Part shown: positions 55,256-64,000 of the stretch, piece by piece
How positions within the stretch are numbered: the stretch's first letter is position 1
Layout of the letters: every line of letters starts with the position of its first letter
Source: Powellomyces hirtus
Lineage: Eukaryota; Chytridiomycota; Chytridiomycetes; Spizellomycetales; Powellomycetaceae
Direction of reading: 5' to 3'
DNA length: 64,000 nt
Assembly: GCA_025526995.1 (NCBI GenBank)
Contig: JAHLKG010000017.1
Coordinates: 62,001 to 126,000, forward strand
Made by a program: the position numbers and the translations under genes
Notes under the pieces: model-generated
What the model saw: the letters and a program-made list of their open reading frames with translations, nothing else
Told to the model about the DNA's origin: nothing
Databases searched by the model: none

Positions 55256-55698
55256 GGTAGCATAGCCCGCTCCCGGTCACAGGCCACTCGGGTAGCGGCT
55301 CCCTTTTCCAAAAGGGGGGTTGGAAAACGGAACAAAAGGTAACAGAGAACCAGAAAAAGCAGCCAGGAAAATGGAAGTGACACAAGGATGATGAACACCC
55401 ATGCAGGATTCTGAAAGTCGGTCCACAACAGCTAAGGGAGAACAAAGGCAATTCAAAAGGAATGGACAAAATGGTACAGTCCCAGTGGTGACCGGGATAC
55501 CACAACATGGGAGTAACAGACATGAAGGTCCACAAACATTGTGTGGCCAATAGCGGCTGAAAAGTGAGTAAGAAACAGTGATAAACAGAGAAAGCCGTGC
55601 AGTCCCTCTCACACAGCATCTCTGTCAACAAAAAGAAGACTCGCTAATGGCACACAAATAAAAACCCCAACAACTGCAACTGCCACAGTCCCAAATGT
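55256..55698. other. Unassigned AT/GA-rich stretch after the chromodomain remnant
   Basis: No convincing ORF or repeat boundary. Probably the 3' end of the chromovirus copy, judging from position only. Confidence 0.3.
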
Positions 55699-55856
55699 TG
55701 TTGGAGTCTGTATCCCTGCCTGTAGACGCCTGCTCCCCAGACTGCTGGCGGCGTTGAATAGTCCGGGTTGTGCGGCAGCCAACAAGCCTTGGTTGAGTTA
55801 GATGGAGTCACAGCTGACTGAGTTGCGGCACGTTACATCCTGAGGCTGTGTTGTTT
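55699..55856 (+). repeat. D-type LTR fragment, inverted
   Basis: Begins TGTTGGAGTCTGTATC and matches the reverse complement of the right end of the 59246-59662 LTR through GGCTGTGTTGTTT. It interrupts the J integrase remnant right after GHVGRDR. Confidence 0.7.
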
Positions 55857-56979
55857 CTGTCTCTTCCTACATGTCCGGTCAATAGGTCATCATGGCAGGA
55901 TTCTATCACCTTGCATTGTAGACCATCAGGGACTAGTAACTGTTGGAAGATGCGTGTGCAGAATCCAATTTTCTCGATCCGATGGATGCGGTACAGTGTT
56001 CTGTTGAGCAGGATAAGTTGATGAGCCACCCTCCGAATGCTTTCCTGCTGTTCCTTAGCTCCATCCAGTGCTCCCGGGGCAAAATCCACATCCATTTGTT
56101 GGCACTGGGGAATGTCATCGGCCAACTTCTGTACTAGAGGGACGTTTGCAGTTAAGAGCACATCTTCCTTTTCTTCCTTCCGTGTTTCATCATTGTATTT
56201 CAAACCAGCCAGCACAGCAACCATGTATTTTTCAAACATGTCAGATTACACAACCCTGTCATCCACATAGGCAAATAGTACTTCAAACCGGCCAACACAG
56301 GGTCCATGACACGTTGGAATGTGGGCAGTGAGTTCTTCAAGCCAAAAGGTAGTTTGTTGTACTCAGATAGGCCTTACAGGGTGCAGAATGCTGTGCAGTG
56401 CCTGTGTTCTTCCTTGATGGGAATTTGCCAGAATCCCCAACGTTGTGGTGAAGTACTGTTTTCCAGCCAGGTGATCAATGGTAGCGTCTATGCACAGCAA
56501 TGCGTACCTGTCTGGGATGGTGTGGTCAATCAGCTCTCTGTAGTCTGTGACAAACCATAATCCTCCTCCAAGTTTTTGGACCAATGATACTGGGGCCGCC
56601 CATGGGGATCGGGATGGCCAATTGACATCATCTCTGAGCATTGTGTCGACATGGTCTCTGAGTATCTCTTCTTGACCATTCCTGCACACCGTGGTGGGTA
56701 ACTGTGAGGTCGGGTTTGCTCCATAATGGCCCTGTGGTGTTCGTAGGGAATGTTCAGCCATGCGGGGATCTTGGGGTTGAATGCCTCAGCATATCTCATT
56801 AGCACACTTGAGCGTGGTCTGTTCCTCTGGTTCCAAGTGAGGAAGCCCCAGTTTCTCAAAGGCTTCCTTCCCAGAGGTGTGGGCCAGTTTGTAGGACTGA
56901 GGACGGGGTGGCTGCTTCTGCAGGATCCTTTCCAACATGCAGGCCGTCCTGCACATCTTTGCCCCAAGCTGTTAACCAT
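55857..56979 (-). pseudogene. Element J pol: RT remnant and integrase zinc region
   Basis: Minus strand. RT pieces: SRSPWAAPVSLVQKL, WFVTDYRELIDHTIPDRYAL, IDATIDHLAGKQYFTT, SLPTFQRVMDPVL and YVDD in a second frame near 56260. It then jumps, without a recognisable RNase H, to the gypsy integrase H2C2 zinc segment (LYRIHRI, LLVPDGLQCKVIESCHD, GHVG). Frameshifts and a likely internal deletion make it non-functional. Confidence 0.75.
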
Positions 56980-57178
56980 CCTATTTCTTCCTGGCCCGGG
57001 CCTTCCTCTTGGTGGGTGGTATTGTCAGTACTGTCTGTTCCCGTTTGCTCCTGACGAGTTTTGTAGGCTTTCCCATCCTTGTCAATGATGAACACTGTTT
57101 TCTGCAGTCTAGTTCCTCTGACCGGACTATTGGTCCAGCTTGAGTGCTGGGCCATGGCTTTGCTCGTGGAATTACTTC

Positions 57179-58083
57179 CTAAAGCAGTGCCTGTTGTGTC
57201 AGCCAGTTATTGACGCTGTTAGGTTCCGTAAGGTGTACCTCAGGCACCAGTTCTAACGTGAAGTCGTGGTCTTCAGAATCTTTCCAGCCAAGTAGCTGTC
57301 CTTTCCAAAGCTTCATGCCTTCGCTTGTGAGGTTGGCCACCAGGGTCAGCCAGGTACCCTTCCCATTCGGTTTCACCAGCTCATTGGGGCACCAAATGCT
57401 GCTATTCTGCATGCTCTTACTGCCAGTGACAAGGCAGCATTCGTTGGGACTCACTTCTTGCTTGGGCCTGGCCGTGACATGCATGACATTGTGAACTGGT
57501 AAGTAAGCTTCTTCCTCTGCCACGTAAACTGGGATGCAAATGCTGCCGTAATGATGGGTACCAACTGTGCTGAATTGCCCAAATGTGGCTTTCATAGGTG
57601 TCCTCCTTTGTGGGCCATCATGCTTGCTTTTGTATTCCAGCACATCGAATTCAAGGTTTAGTTTGGTCTTGTATTCTTTTAGGTTGGGCACGCTGGGTCC
57701 AGATATATGTGTCCCGTAGCTTTGCCGGAACCAATTCCTGTTAGGTTGCTTGTGTGTCGCCATACATCCCCACGGGTCTTTGCTTGGAGGACTTTAAGGA
57801 ACCTGCCCAAGATGCAGTTGATAGTTGTGGCTGTGTCTGCAATTAGACCGTGCATTTCAATTCCGTTTATTTTGCCGTTGATGTGGGCAACGGTGAACAT
57901 TGCATGCTTGAGATTGTTGTCTGCATGTGCGGGCGCCTTGTTTTCCTTGTCGGCTTTGGCAATATGTCTCGGCTGGGTCTTGCCCTTCATTTGTTGTTTT
58001 TGTTTGTGTGAGAGCATCCTCAGCTTCCGCAATCCATGCTGTTTCAACATATTGTTTGCGCCATCCGTGCAGATGATGACCAA
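57179..58083 (-). pseudogene. Element J retropepsin-like protease and downstream region
   Basis: Minus strand, two overlapping frames. The upstream one (57679-58083) has a retropepsin-like segment INGIEMHGLIADTATTINC, where DTA takes the place of the usual DTGA/DSGA. The downstream one (57179-57763) has the beta-rich spacer expected between protease and RT (FDVLEYKSKHD, KGTWLTLVANLTSEGM). Position relative to RT supports gypsy order. Confidence 0.55.
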
Positions 58084-59245
58084 ATAACTCTCTCCTTCCG
58101 TGCTGGTATGCTAGTGAGGAAGCTTCCTGTGATGGGAGTGTTGTCCAAATCAGTGTGGAATAGCAAGGTTAGCGGTAACTTGTCGGTTCCTCTCAAGCAC
58201 CACACAGTGTGGGGAATCCCTTCCTTCCACGTTGGTCGCATTTGTGGTTATGGGGTGTCAAAGCTGGTCTTCTTTCTATTTCCTTGTTGTGTAGTAGCAC
58301 TTGCAGCACCCTCCCCCATTTTTGTAGTTGATCATGCTAAGAGGGCACTGGGTTCAATTGCTGGTGGTGGTGTGCAGTTTGTAGTGAAAAACACCTCGGC
58401 CATGTCTGCTGGAATTGTTTTGCAGATTTCAACAATCTCATTGAAAGGGATGTGCAGTCCTTGGGTTATTCCAGCGTAGCAGTCTTCAGGTGGTATACAA
58501 GGTACTGTGGTCTGTGGCAGTTTTGGGACCATGCATGCTGCAGTGTGGTTATGGATGAGTGTTGTGTGCTTTCACTTCACCTTATATCCTCCAGGCGGCA
58601 GTCTAGGGCTGTGGGGTTTGTTGATAATACCAGAGCTGTCGGCTCGGGCATCTTGTCAGGCGAAAAGTTCATGTGAATGCCTTAGCAGTTTTGGGTCATT
58701 CCTAGTAGTTTCTCGTACCAGAGTCATCAAAGTCATGGTAGGCCCATTGGCACTGACTTTGGCAAGAACTTGCAGTATGAGTTCCCATGGTGGGTTGGCC
58801 CAACCGTTTTCGGTGTGCGTGAATGTGTCCCAACACATGGCGGAGGCATCATTGTGTGGAATTGTGCAGTATGGGTAGACTAAACGGTTTTGCTTTGTGG
58901 CAACAGGTCAATTGTGTGACCTTGTGGGCCTCCCCACCGTCGCATGTTGAGTTGGGCGAAAATGTTGGGGTGCAACTGTCAATCGTTACGGTCATAGGAG
59001 GTAATGTAGGCTTCAGAGTGTTTGTTTTTTTGATAATGGAATCAGGCTCTTGTTCTCCTCAGGTGTTGGGTTTGGGTTTTCTACTTTTTTTGTTGTTTTA
59101 ATGTTGGTAAATCTGTCAAATGAGACAGGGCAGAGCGTGGATGGCGTTGGAGCATGGGAGCATTTGGGTGCCCTATTGCTGTCATTCTCGAATGTGACAT
59201 CATCCTGAGTGTCATCTGACCATTTTGCCTCCGGACCCAGGCAGT
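58084..59245 (-). pseudogene. Probable element J gag region, decayed
   Basis: Between J protease and its 5' LTR, where gag should be. Minus-strand short frames (58656-58838, 58332-58532) are compatible with gag, but no intact zinc knuckle is seen and stops are frequent. Assigned by position. Confidence 0.4.
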
Positions 59246-59662
59246 TGTTGAATAGGTATGATCACGAAGCTCTGCAATGTGTTGATCGTGTGTGGAAACT
59301 GTCTTATTTTAGAGGGAGGGGCCAGGGATCACTGGCCTTTTATAGAAGACTATCTGTAAACTGCCAAGGATGCCAAGTCCCTTGACATGGCTTTGCCTGG
59401 TCTTGGCAGACCCTGGCTGAGCAGTGCCAGGCAATGCTGAGTTCTCTGTGGGCGCTTTGAGGCTGTTCTGAGCATTGCCAAGATCCTTGGCAGAGGCTCA
59501 GCTCAAACAACACAGCCTCAGGATGTAACGGGCCACAACTCAGTCAGCTGTGACTCCATCTAATTCAACCAAGGCTTGTTGGCTGCCACACAACCCGGGC
59601 TATTCAACGCTGCCCACAGTCTGGGGATCAGGCATCTACGGGCAGAGATACAGATTTCAAAA
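59246..59662 (-). repeat. D-type LTR, near full length (about 417 bp)
   Basis: TGTTGAATAGG start, with the same internal order as 4714-5132. The end reads GATACAGATTTCAAAA instead of ...CTCCAAC. No matching 5-bp flanks were found. It abuts a truncated J LTR. Confidence 0.75.
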
Positions 59663-59915
59663 TATACTCCTCTGCATAGAGACCTAGGAGACTTGTCCTC
59701 CAATGTACAGCAGTAATGGGGGTGTAGAAAACTCTCTTCTCTCCCGGGTGGACCCTCAGGCCCACCCATCTAGATACTCATGTGGTGCCATAACAGAGAA
59801 TGCGGCACGTGCTGTCCAGACCCTATACATCCGGCATTATGCAAAAGTAATACAAGAACATGTGTACTAACTAACTAAACTAACGTAAAGACCCTTAAAT
59901 ACCATGCCTTTGACA
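59663..59915 (-). repeat. Element J 5' LTR, truncated
   Basis: Matches 4147-4403 of the J 3' LTR (TAGAGACCTAGGAGACTTGT and following). The first roughly 175 bp are missing at the junction with the D-type LTR. Ends TTTGACA, followed by GCAG (59916-59919). Confidence 0.8.
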
Positions 59916-59919
59916 GCAG

Positions 59920-60586
59920 TTTGTCGTCTGTCATGCTAGGAATGTGTCCTGATATTGTTGCTGCAGTGAGGAAGGTACCCAAAATACCTTGCAAATCCTG
60001 GAAAGGAGCATTGGAGTGCTGCCAAGCGAATCATCAGATACCTGAATGGCACCAGTGACAGTGGAATCCTTCCAGGAGCCCGAGAGAATGCCTTTGAGTC
60101 TAGAAAGCTTAATGGATACTTGGATTTTGACTTTGCTGGATGTTTGGAGACCAGAAAATCACCCACTGGATTCATTTTCATGTTTAATGGCTTATCTCCT
60201 GGCAATCCAAGCGGCGGACCACTGTGGCTCTTTCAAGCATGGAAACAGAGCATGTGGCACTCGCTTGAAGCACCAGGGAAGCTGTCTGGTTTGTCTGTTT
60301 GCAGGAGAGCTGAGATTCAACCAGGATGGACCCACAACAATCTTTGAGAACAACCAGGGTGTCATTGCTCTTGTCAAGAAGCCAATCCTACATGTCAGCA
60401 CGAGACACATTGAAGTGATGTATCACTTTATTATGGAAGTGCTGGGGTGCTTGGTGATTGCACTGGAGTATACCTCAACTCAGAACATGGTTGCAGACAT
60501 CTTGACAATACCACTGACTAGGGATCAGTTCTTGAAGCTAAGGGATGCCTATGAAATCACAAAACAAGTTTTGTGAGTGGGAGGGT
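59920..60586 (+). pseudogene. Copia element I, RNase H part (right part)
   Basis: Continues 3970: MLGMCPDIVAAV, then (shifted) YLANPGKEHWSAAKRIIRYL, GFIFMFNG, NNQGVIALVKKPILH, RHIEVMYHFI and DMVADILT, ending KQVL-stop with GTGAGTGGGAG. Several frameshifts; the catalytic GYSDSDYAG motif is altered to GYLDFDFAG. Tail is followed by an LTR stub. Confidence 0.85.
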
Positions 60587-60641
60587 TGGAATCCACCTGT
60601 GGGTGTCTTTGGGAGGACTTAAAGCACACAGACATGTGGGA
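60587..60641 (+). repeat. Element I 3' LTR stub (about 55 bp)
   Basis: GGTTGGAATCCACCTGTGGG and onward match the first 55 bp of the family-1 LTR, then end at GTGGGA where gypsy element M begins. Confidence 0.8.
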
Positions 60642-60906
60642 TGTAATGAGGCGTGGCTCACCAGCCTAAGCCTAGACACGCGTCGGGAAGGGTCCCGCAC
60701 GAGATGGCAGCATCATGAAGGGTACTAGACCTCAGGGATGGCCACAGATGGCCATCACATGACCAGGGCCGCTCCGCAGCCTAGAAGAAAAGTAGGAATG
60801 CTCCGACAAGGGCGCATTCAAGACTTAGAGATCTTACAGTAGAATTAGAGATAGGGAATCCCCGAATAGAAGACTAGACTCTGGCAACGGACCTAGTATT
60901 ATTACA
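60642..60906 (+). repeat. Element M 5' LTR (265 bp)
   Basis: Inverted termini TGTAAT...ATTACA define it. It is followed directly by a TGGTAGC primer site. Confidence 0.75.
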
Positions 60907-60922
60907 TGGTAGCACCACCCCC
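60907..60922 (+). other. Element M primer-binding site (tRNA-Met 3' end type)
   Basis: TGGTAGCACCACCCCC right after the LTR resembles the complement of an initiator tRNA-Met 3' end (TGGTAGCGCC in yeast). This is the conventional priming mode, unlike family 1. Confidence 0.55.
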
Positions 60923-60934
60923 TAGACGACAACA

Positions 60935-61924
60935 ATGGCACGTAGCACCAGGAACAGCCCAATGGCAGTAGGAGAACCCGAAGTCAACACACTGACCGGC
61001 AACCCTGTCACAGTGTTGACCGCACAATTGGCGGAGACCCAACGTCTACTGCAGGAACAGATCGCACTGGGCGAGGCACGTTTCGCCGCTCTCCTCTTGA
61101 GGATCCCAGCTCCAGCCCAACAGATGGCCGCAACATGGCATGCACGAAGGCCAGCTGAAAAGAGACACCGTGAGAATCTACGCAAGCAGCTGACACACTT
61201 CGACAGCGAAGGAAGCAGCGGTGAGATGGTGTCTAGAGGCGACAAGTTCATGAGGATCCCCCGCACCCGCTTCTATCCCGCCAAATTACGAAACACTGCG
61301 GAAACAAAAATGAAGCAGCTGGCCTCCACCAATAACACATCGGGGTACACCGCCAAGTTCGACACCCTTCGGGCCCAGATCGCAACGCTCGACGACAAGG
61401 AGCGACTTACCCTGAGGCAAAAGCGCAACTACTTCTCGACCAACCGTATTGGTCCAAGCATGAAGAACCACGACGCCGAGATCCCGATCACTGAACTACA
61501 GAACGATGCCCCCTCATGCTGCAAGATCCGAGGCCACACGGGGGACCTAGCGCGGGTGACCTCTGACAGGAGAAGGCACCAGTATGCTGGAGTCCAGCCG
61601 GCTCTGGTACACCAAGGGAACCATCAAGCATGAGAACGGGGACGTTACAAACCCTATGGCCCAGGCCGCCCCACACACGGCACGGGCCTCCACCGAGAGA
61701 CCTCCCGTCGTGAGCGCATCATCTACAACAAACGCCGCGAATGCAACGAATGCTTCAATTGCGGAGACAAGGGGCACTACGCCCGTAGGTGCCCAGCAGG
61801 TAAAGGTAAGGCCAGCGAACGTATAATGGTTGCTGCTCCGGTAGAGATCACCGAAGAGTCCGGGGACAATGCGACCCACAACGGGGGCTCAGCCAACAGC
61901 TCGGGTTTTCACCCAGGGTGCTGA
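60935..61924 (+). pseudogene. Element M gag with CCHC zinc knuckle, interrupted
   Basis: ATG at 60935 opens a Gln/Ala-rich coiled-coil-like N-terminus (LAETQRLLQEQIALGEARF) and basic central region. TGA at 61631-61633 interrupts the frame, which then continues in phase to the zinc knuckle CFNCGDKGHYARRC (61751-61792) and ends at TGA 61922-61924. Parts between about 61500 and 61640 may be frameshifted. Confidence 0.75.
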
Positions 61925-62264
61925 ACGCTGCACCGTCTCAGTACCCCAACACTGGATGCAAGACAAGATCCTCACGGACAGGCCAGGACTCCGGGGAACA
62001 TTCATGGTCCACAGAAAGGGCTCGTCAACCAAGAGGGCTTCCCAACAATGACGTCCTACCATGACTGCCAGACCCTCAGCCTTTGAGCCAAACCGACGAA
62101 TCGCCATCGGGAAGCATTGTCTGCGTGCATCGCCGCCTGCTCTCACCATGAGAGGTACGACCTCGCAGATTCCAGCTGGCAAGGCCAGCACTCGACGGGG
62201 AAGGAATCTACACGGCCAAGCAATGGAAACGCTTGATGAAGAAGGAGGGCAACCTTAGAGAAAT
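61925..62264 (+). other. Element M protease/linker region, no clear domain
   Basis: Lies between gag and RT where protease belongs. I could not find a DSG/DTG active site in any frame. Short frames with stops only. Confidence 0.35.
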
Positions 62265-63000
62265 ATGTCTAAACTTATTCACCGAGCAGTCAGACATGCC
62301 TCCGGACCAAGGCAAGGACAACTTTACCATTCAGCTCAAACCCGGCTTGAAGTCCATGATGCAGCCCCTATGACACTCGAGCCCGGACAAACTGGACGAG
62401 CTTGGCCAGCATTTGCAGCGTTTAATGGACAAGGGGTGGATCTCACACTCTCGCAGTCCGTGGGGCGCACCCGTCCTATTTGCCCTGAAGATGGACAGCG
62501 GATTACGCTGCTGCATTGACTACTGGGCACTGAACAAGATGACTCACAAGGATGCCACGCCACTCCCAAACCTCTCGGAGTGGCGCGACAGGCTGTCAAC
62601 ATGCGGGTATCCACTGCAATCGACATCCGCGACGCGTCCCACTGCACCATGATCCGACCGGAAGATGAGGAGAAAAACAGCCTTCCGAACACGTTTTTGG
62701 CCTTTCGACTACAATGTTCTACCATTCGGCTTAACTAATGAACCTGCTACATTCCAGCGACTAACCAACAAACTCTTGGGCGACAAGTACAATGCCTACG
62801 TGATCTCATACCTCAACGATATTCTCATATTCAGCACCGACATGAGTTCGCACATTCAGCACGTCGACGAGGTTCTCAAGACCCTGGCGGAACATCGCCT
62901 TCACGTCAAACCCAGCAAATGTCAATGGGCTGTTGACAAAGTTGAGTTCCACAGCCACCGAGTCGGCAAGGATGGCTTGAGTATCGCCCCTCCAGGGTGA
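62265..63000 (+). pseudogene. Element M reverse transcriptase, damaged
   Basis: Motifs in order: KLDELGQHLQRLMDKGWI, SRSPWGAPVLFALK, CCIDYWALNKMT, TAIDIRDA (shifted frame, near 62610), FDYNVLPFGLTNEPATFQRL and YLNDILIFS (62809-62835). The catalytic YLDD is YLND. A TGA in QPL-stop-HSS (62371-62373) looks like a CGA to TGA change. Two small frameshifts bracket about 62600-62670 and one lies near 62990. Confidence 0.85.
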
Positions 63001-64000
63001 CCGCAGTCCGGGAACGACCTCGCCCAACCAACTCCCTGGAGCTCCTTAGCTTCATGGGCCTCGTCAAGTATGTCAAGGAATACATCCCCAAGTATGCACA
63101 GATTGCCCTACCACTAACGAATCTGCAATCCGGCAACCGCCCATGGCAGTGGGGCGACGAGGAAGATCGAGCGTTCAATCGCTTAAAGGAATTATGCTCC
63201 TCGGCACCCACCCTAGCGTACTTTGACCCAGCGCTTGACACCTACTTGTTCACGGACGCATCGGGCTACGCCTACGGCGGATGGCTGGCACAGCCGGCCA
63301 AAGGGGATTACCCTTACCCTCATCCACTACCAACCACCAAATCGGGCTTAGCCAACCTTCCGCAACTCCGCCCGGTGACATACTACTCCCGCAAGATGCA
63401 ACCCGCCGAGACTCGATACCCCGTGCATGAACAAGAACTGCTGGGATTAGTCAAATCCATACGCACCAACCGCCATTACCTCATTGGCCGCCCATTCCGC
63501 GCGTATGTTGACCACAAATCCCTGATCTACCTCCAGGAACAACCCCACCTGTCACGTTGCCAAGCGGGCTGGGTCAAGTTCCTCCAACAGTTCGATTTCT
63601 CAGTGGAATACCTCCCCGGCGCATGGAATTCGATCGCCGACTTCCTCAGTCGCGACCCGACTTACGCCCCCAAGTGTGCGACCTGCCAGGCCAAGATCGA
63701 CGTGGTCACCGCCATTGTGTCGACGGAGAAGCCTGTCACGACGCACATACCGACCGATGCGGACTGGACCCAAGCGCTCGCATCGGATGATTTCGGCCAA
63801 CACATCTTACTAACCATCAATAGTCCACCGGAGAACCTATCCGGCCATGCACGTCGATTCCGGATAATGGACTCCCCTCCGCACCGATTCTTGATGTACC
63901 ATGACCGTCGGTACGTCCCCGACAGCTTGCGGGGGCCACTCCTTCAGATTCATCACGACTCCCTCGCGAACGGTGGTCACTCCGGTGTCCAACGAACGCT
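62997..64000 (+). pseudogene. Element M RNase H and integrase zinc region (open to window edge)
   Basis: After the frameshift that ends RT, a frame stays open to 64000: RPTNSLELLSFMGLVKYV (connection), WGDEEDRAFNRLKEL, FTDASGYAYGGW (RNase H Asp), YPVHEQELLGLVKSI (Glu), YVDHKSLIYL (Asp), FDFSVEYLPGAWNSIADFLSR, then RRYVPDSLRGPLLQ and HHDSLANGGHSG, the gypsy integrase H2C2 start. The catalytic acids are kept. Listed as pseudogene because the upstream frame is broken. Confidence 0.85.

Larger units (their letters stand above)
3971..59915 (-). mobile_element. Element J: decayed Ty3/gypsy element hosting most of the window
   Basis: The 3' LTR (3971-4403) and truncated 5' LTR (59663-59915) are bounded by a 4-bp GCAG duplication, and removing the element restores element I's RT frame context. 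Minus-strand coding remnants (gag 58084-59245, protease 57679-58083, RT 56240-56761, integrase zinc region 55857-56239) lie near its 5' end. The 3' internal end is at 4404-4713. The interior has been opened by D, family-1 elements, D-type LTR fragments and a chromovirus fragment. Confidence 0.7.
3073..60641 (+). mobile_element. Element I: old family-1-like copia copy, split by a 56-kb nested insertion
   Basis: Left part 3073-3970 and right part 59920-60641 join in the correct pol context once element J and one copy of its GCAG target duplication are removed. Both termini are lost: the 5' end is truncated before RT, and the 3' LTR is cut after about 55 bp by gypsy element M. Confidence 0.8.
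60642..64000 (+). mobile_element. Ty3/gypsy element M, 5' part, runs off the window
   Basis: 5' LTR, tRNA primer site, gag with CCHC, RT, RNase H and the start of integrase in canonical gypsy order. Inserted in element I's 3' LTR. The right half, with the second LTR and target duplication, lies beyond 64000. Confidence 0.85.

Noticed and set aside
55071..55631. 186-codon minus-strand ORF with Phe/Cys/Leu-rich composition
   Set aside because: Antisense to the chromodomain remnant and unassigned sequence. Composition is typical of a reverse-complement shadow and no family is recognised.

Overview
The window is eukaryotic. The first 3 kb hold the 3' end of a host protein-kinase gene split by ten short GT-AG introns (about 67-107 nt), and nearly everything after it is a pile of nested LTR retrotransposons. 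The short introns, the Rim15/Greatwall-type kinase, a TET/JBP-like dioxygenase remnant and primer sites that match a yeast-type initiator tRNA suggest a fungus. The sequence alone does not settle the lineage.

Layout. (1) 2-2970, + strand: an AGC-family Greatwall/Rim15-like kinase, 5' end outside the window. (2) 3073-3970 and 59920-60641: an old Ty1/copia copy (element I, + strand), split by everything between. (3) 3971-59915: a decayed Ty3/gypsy element (J, minus) inserted into I with a 4-bp target duplication. (4) Inside J lies a second, older copia family (D, minus; LTR at 4714-5132, pol remnants at 5133-5732, 18823-19157 and 35136-about 36800). (5) Inserted into D, and into each other, are near-identical copies of one young copia family ('family 1': 500-bp LTR, 5339-bp element, one 1357-codon gag-pol ORF). 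These are A (5733-18817) containing B (8675-14013), and E (19158-35130) containing F (22061-32743) containing G (24104-29442). (6) 36840-37658 plus 53191-53698, minus: a broken gene with a PHD finger and a TET/JBP-like 2-oxoglutarate/Fe(II) dioxygenase core. It is split by family-1 element H (37664-53185, + strand), which in turn holds a three-LTR tandem dimer K-L (38849-49026, minus). (7) 53715-59915: fragments of D-type LTRs, a chromodomain gypsy integrase (+ strand), and J's own protease, RT and integrase remnants (minus). (8) 60642-64000: a damaged gypsy element (M, + strand) with its 5' LTR, primer site, gag, RT and RNase H, running off the window.

After removal of nested inserts, and of one recombinational duplication in A, elements A, F and H each come to exactly 5339 bp, the length of uninterrupted B and G. 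All seven family-1 insertions have matching 5-bp target duplications. Order of nesting agrees with shared substitutions: E oldest, then H and A, then B, F, G, K and L. B, G, K and L carry uninterrupted full-length ORFs.

The most interesting items are: the PHD plus TET/JBP-like pseudogene lying between a D-type LTR and the D integrase; a decamer array in the family-1 LTR that has the layout of step-type heat-shock elements; a primer site complementary to the anticodon arm, not the 3' end, of initiator tRNA-Met; and two clean recombination products (the K-L dimer and the duplicated gag half at 14014-16415).
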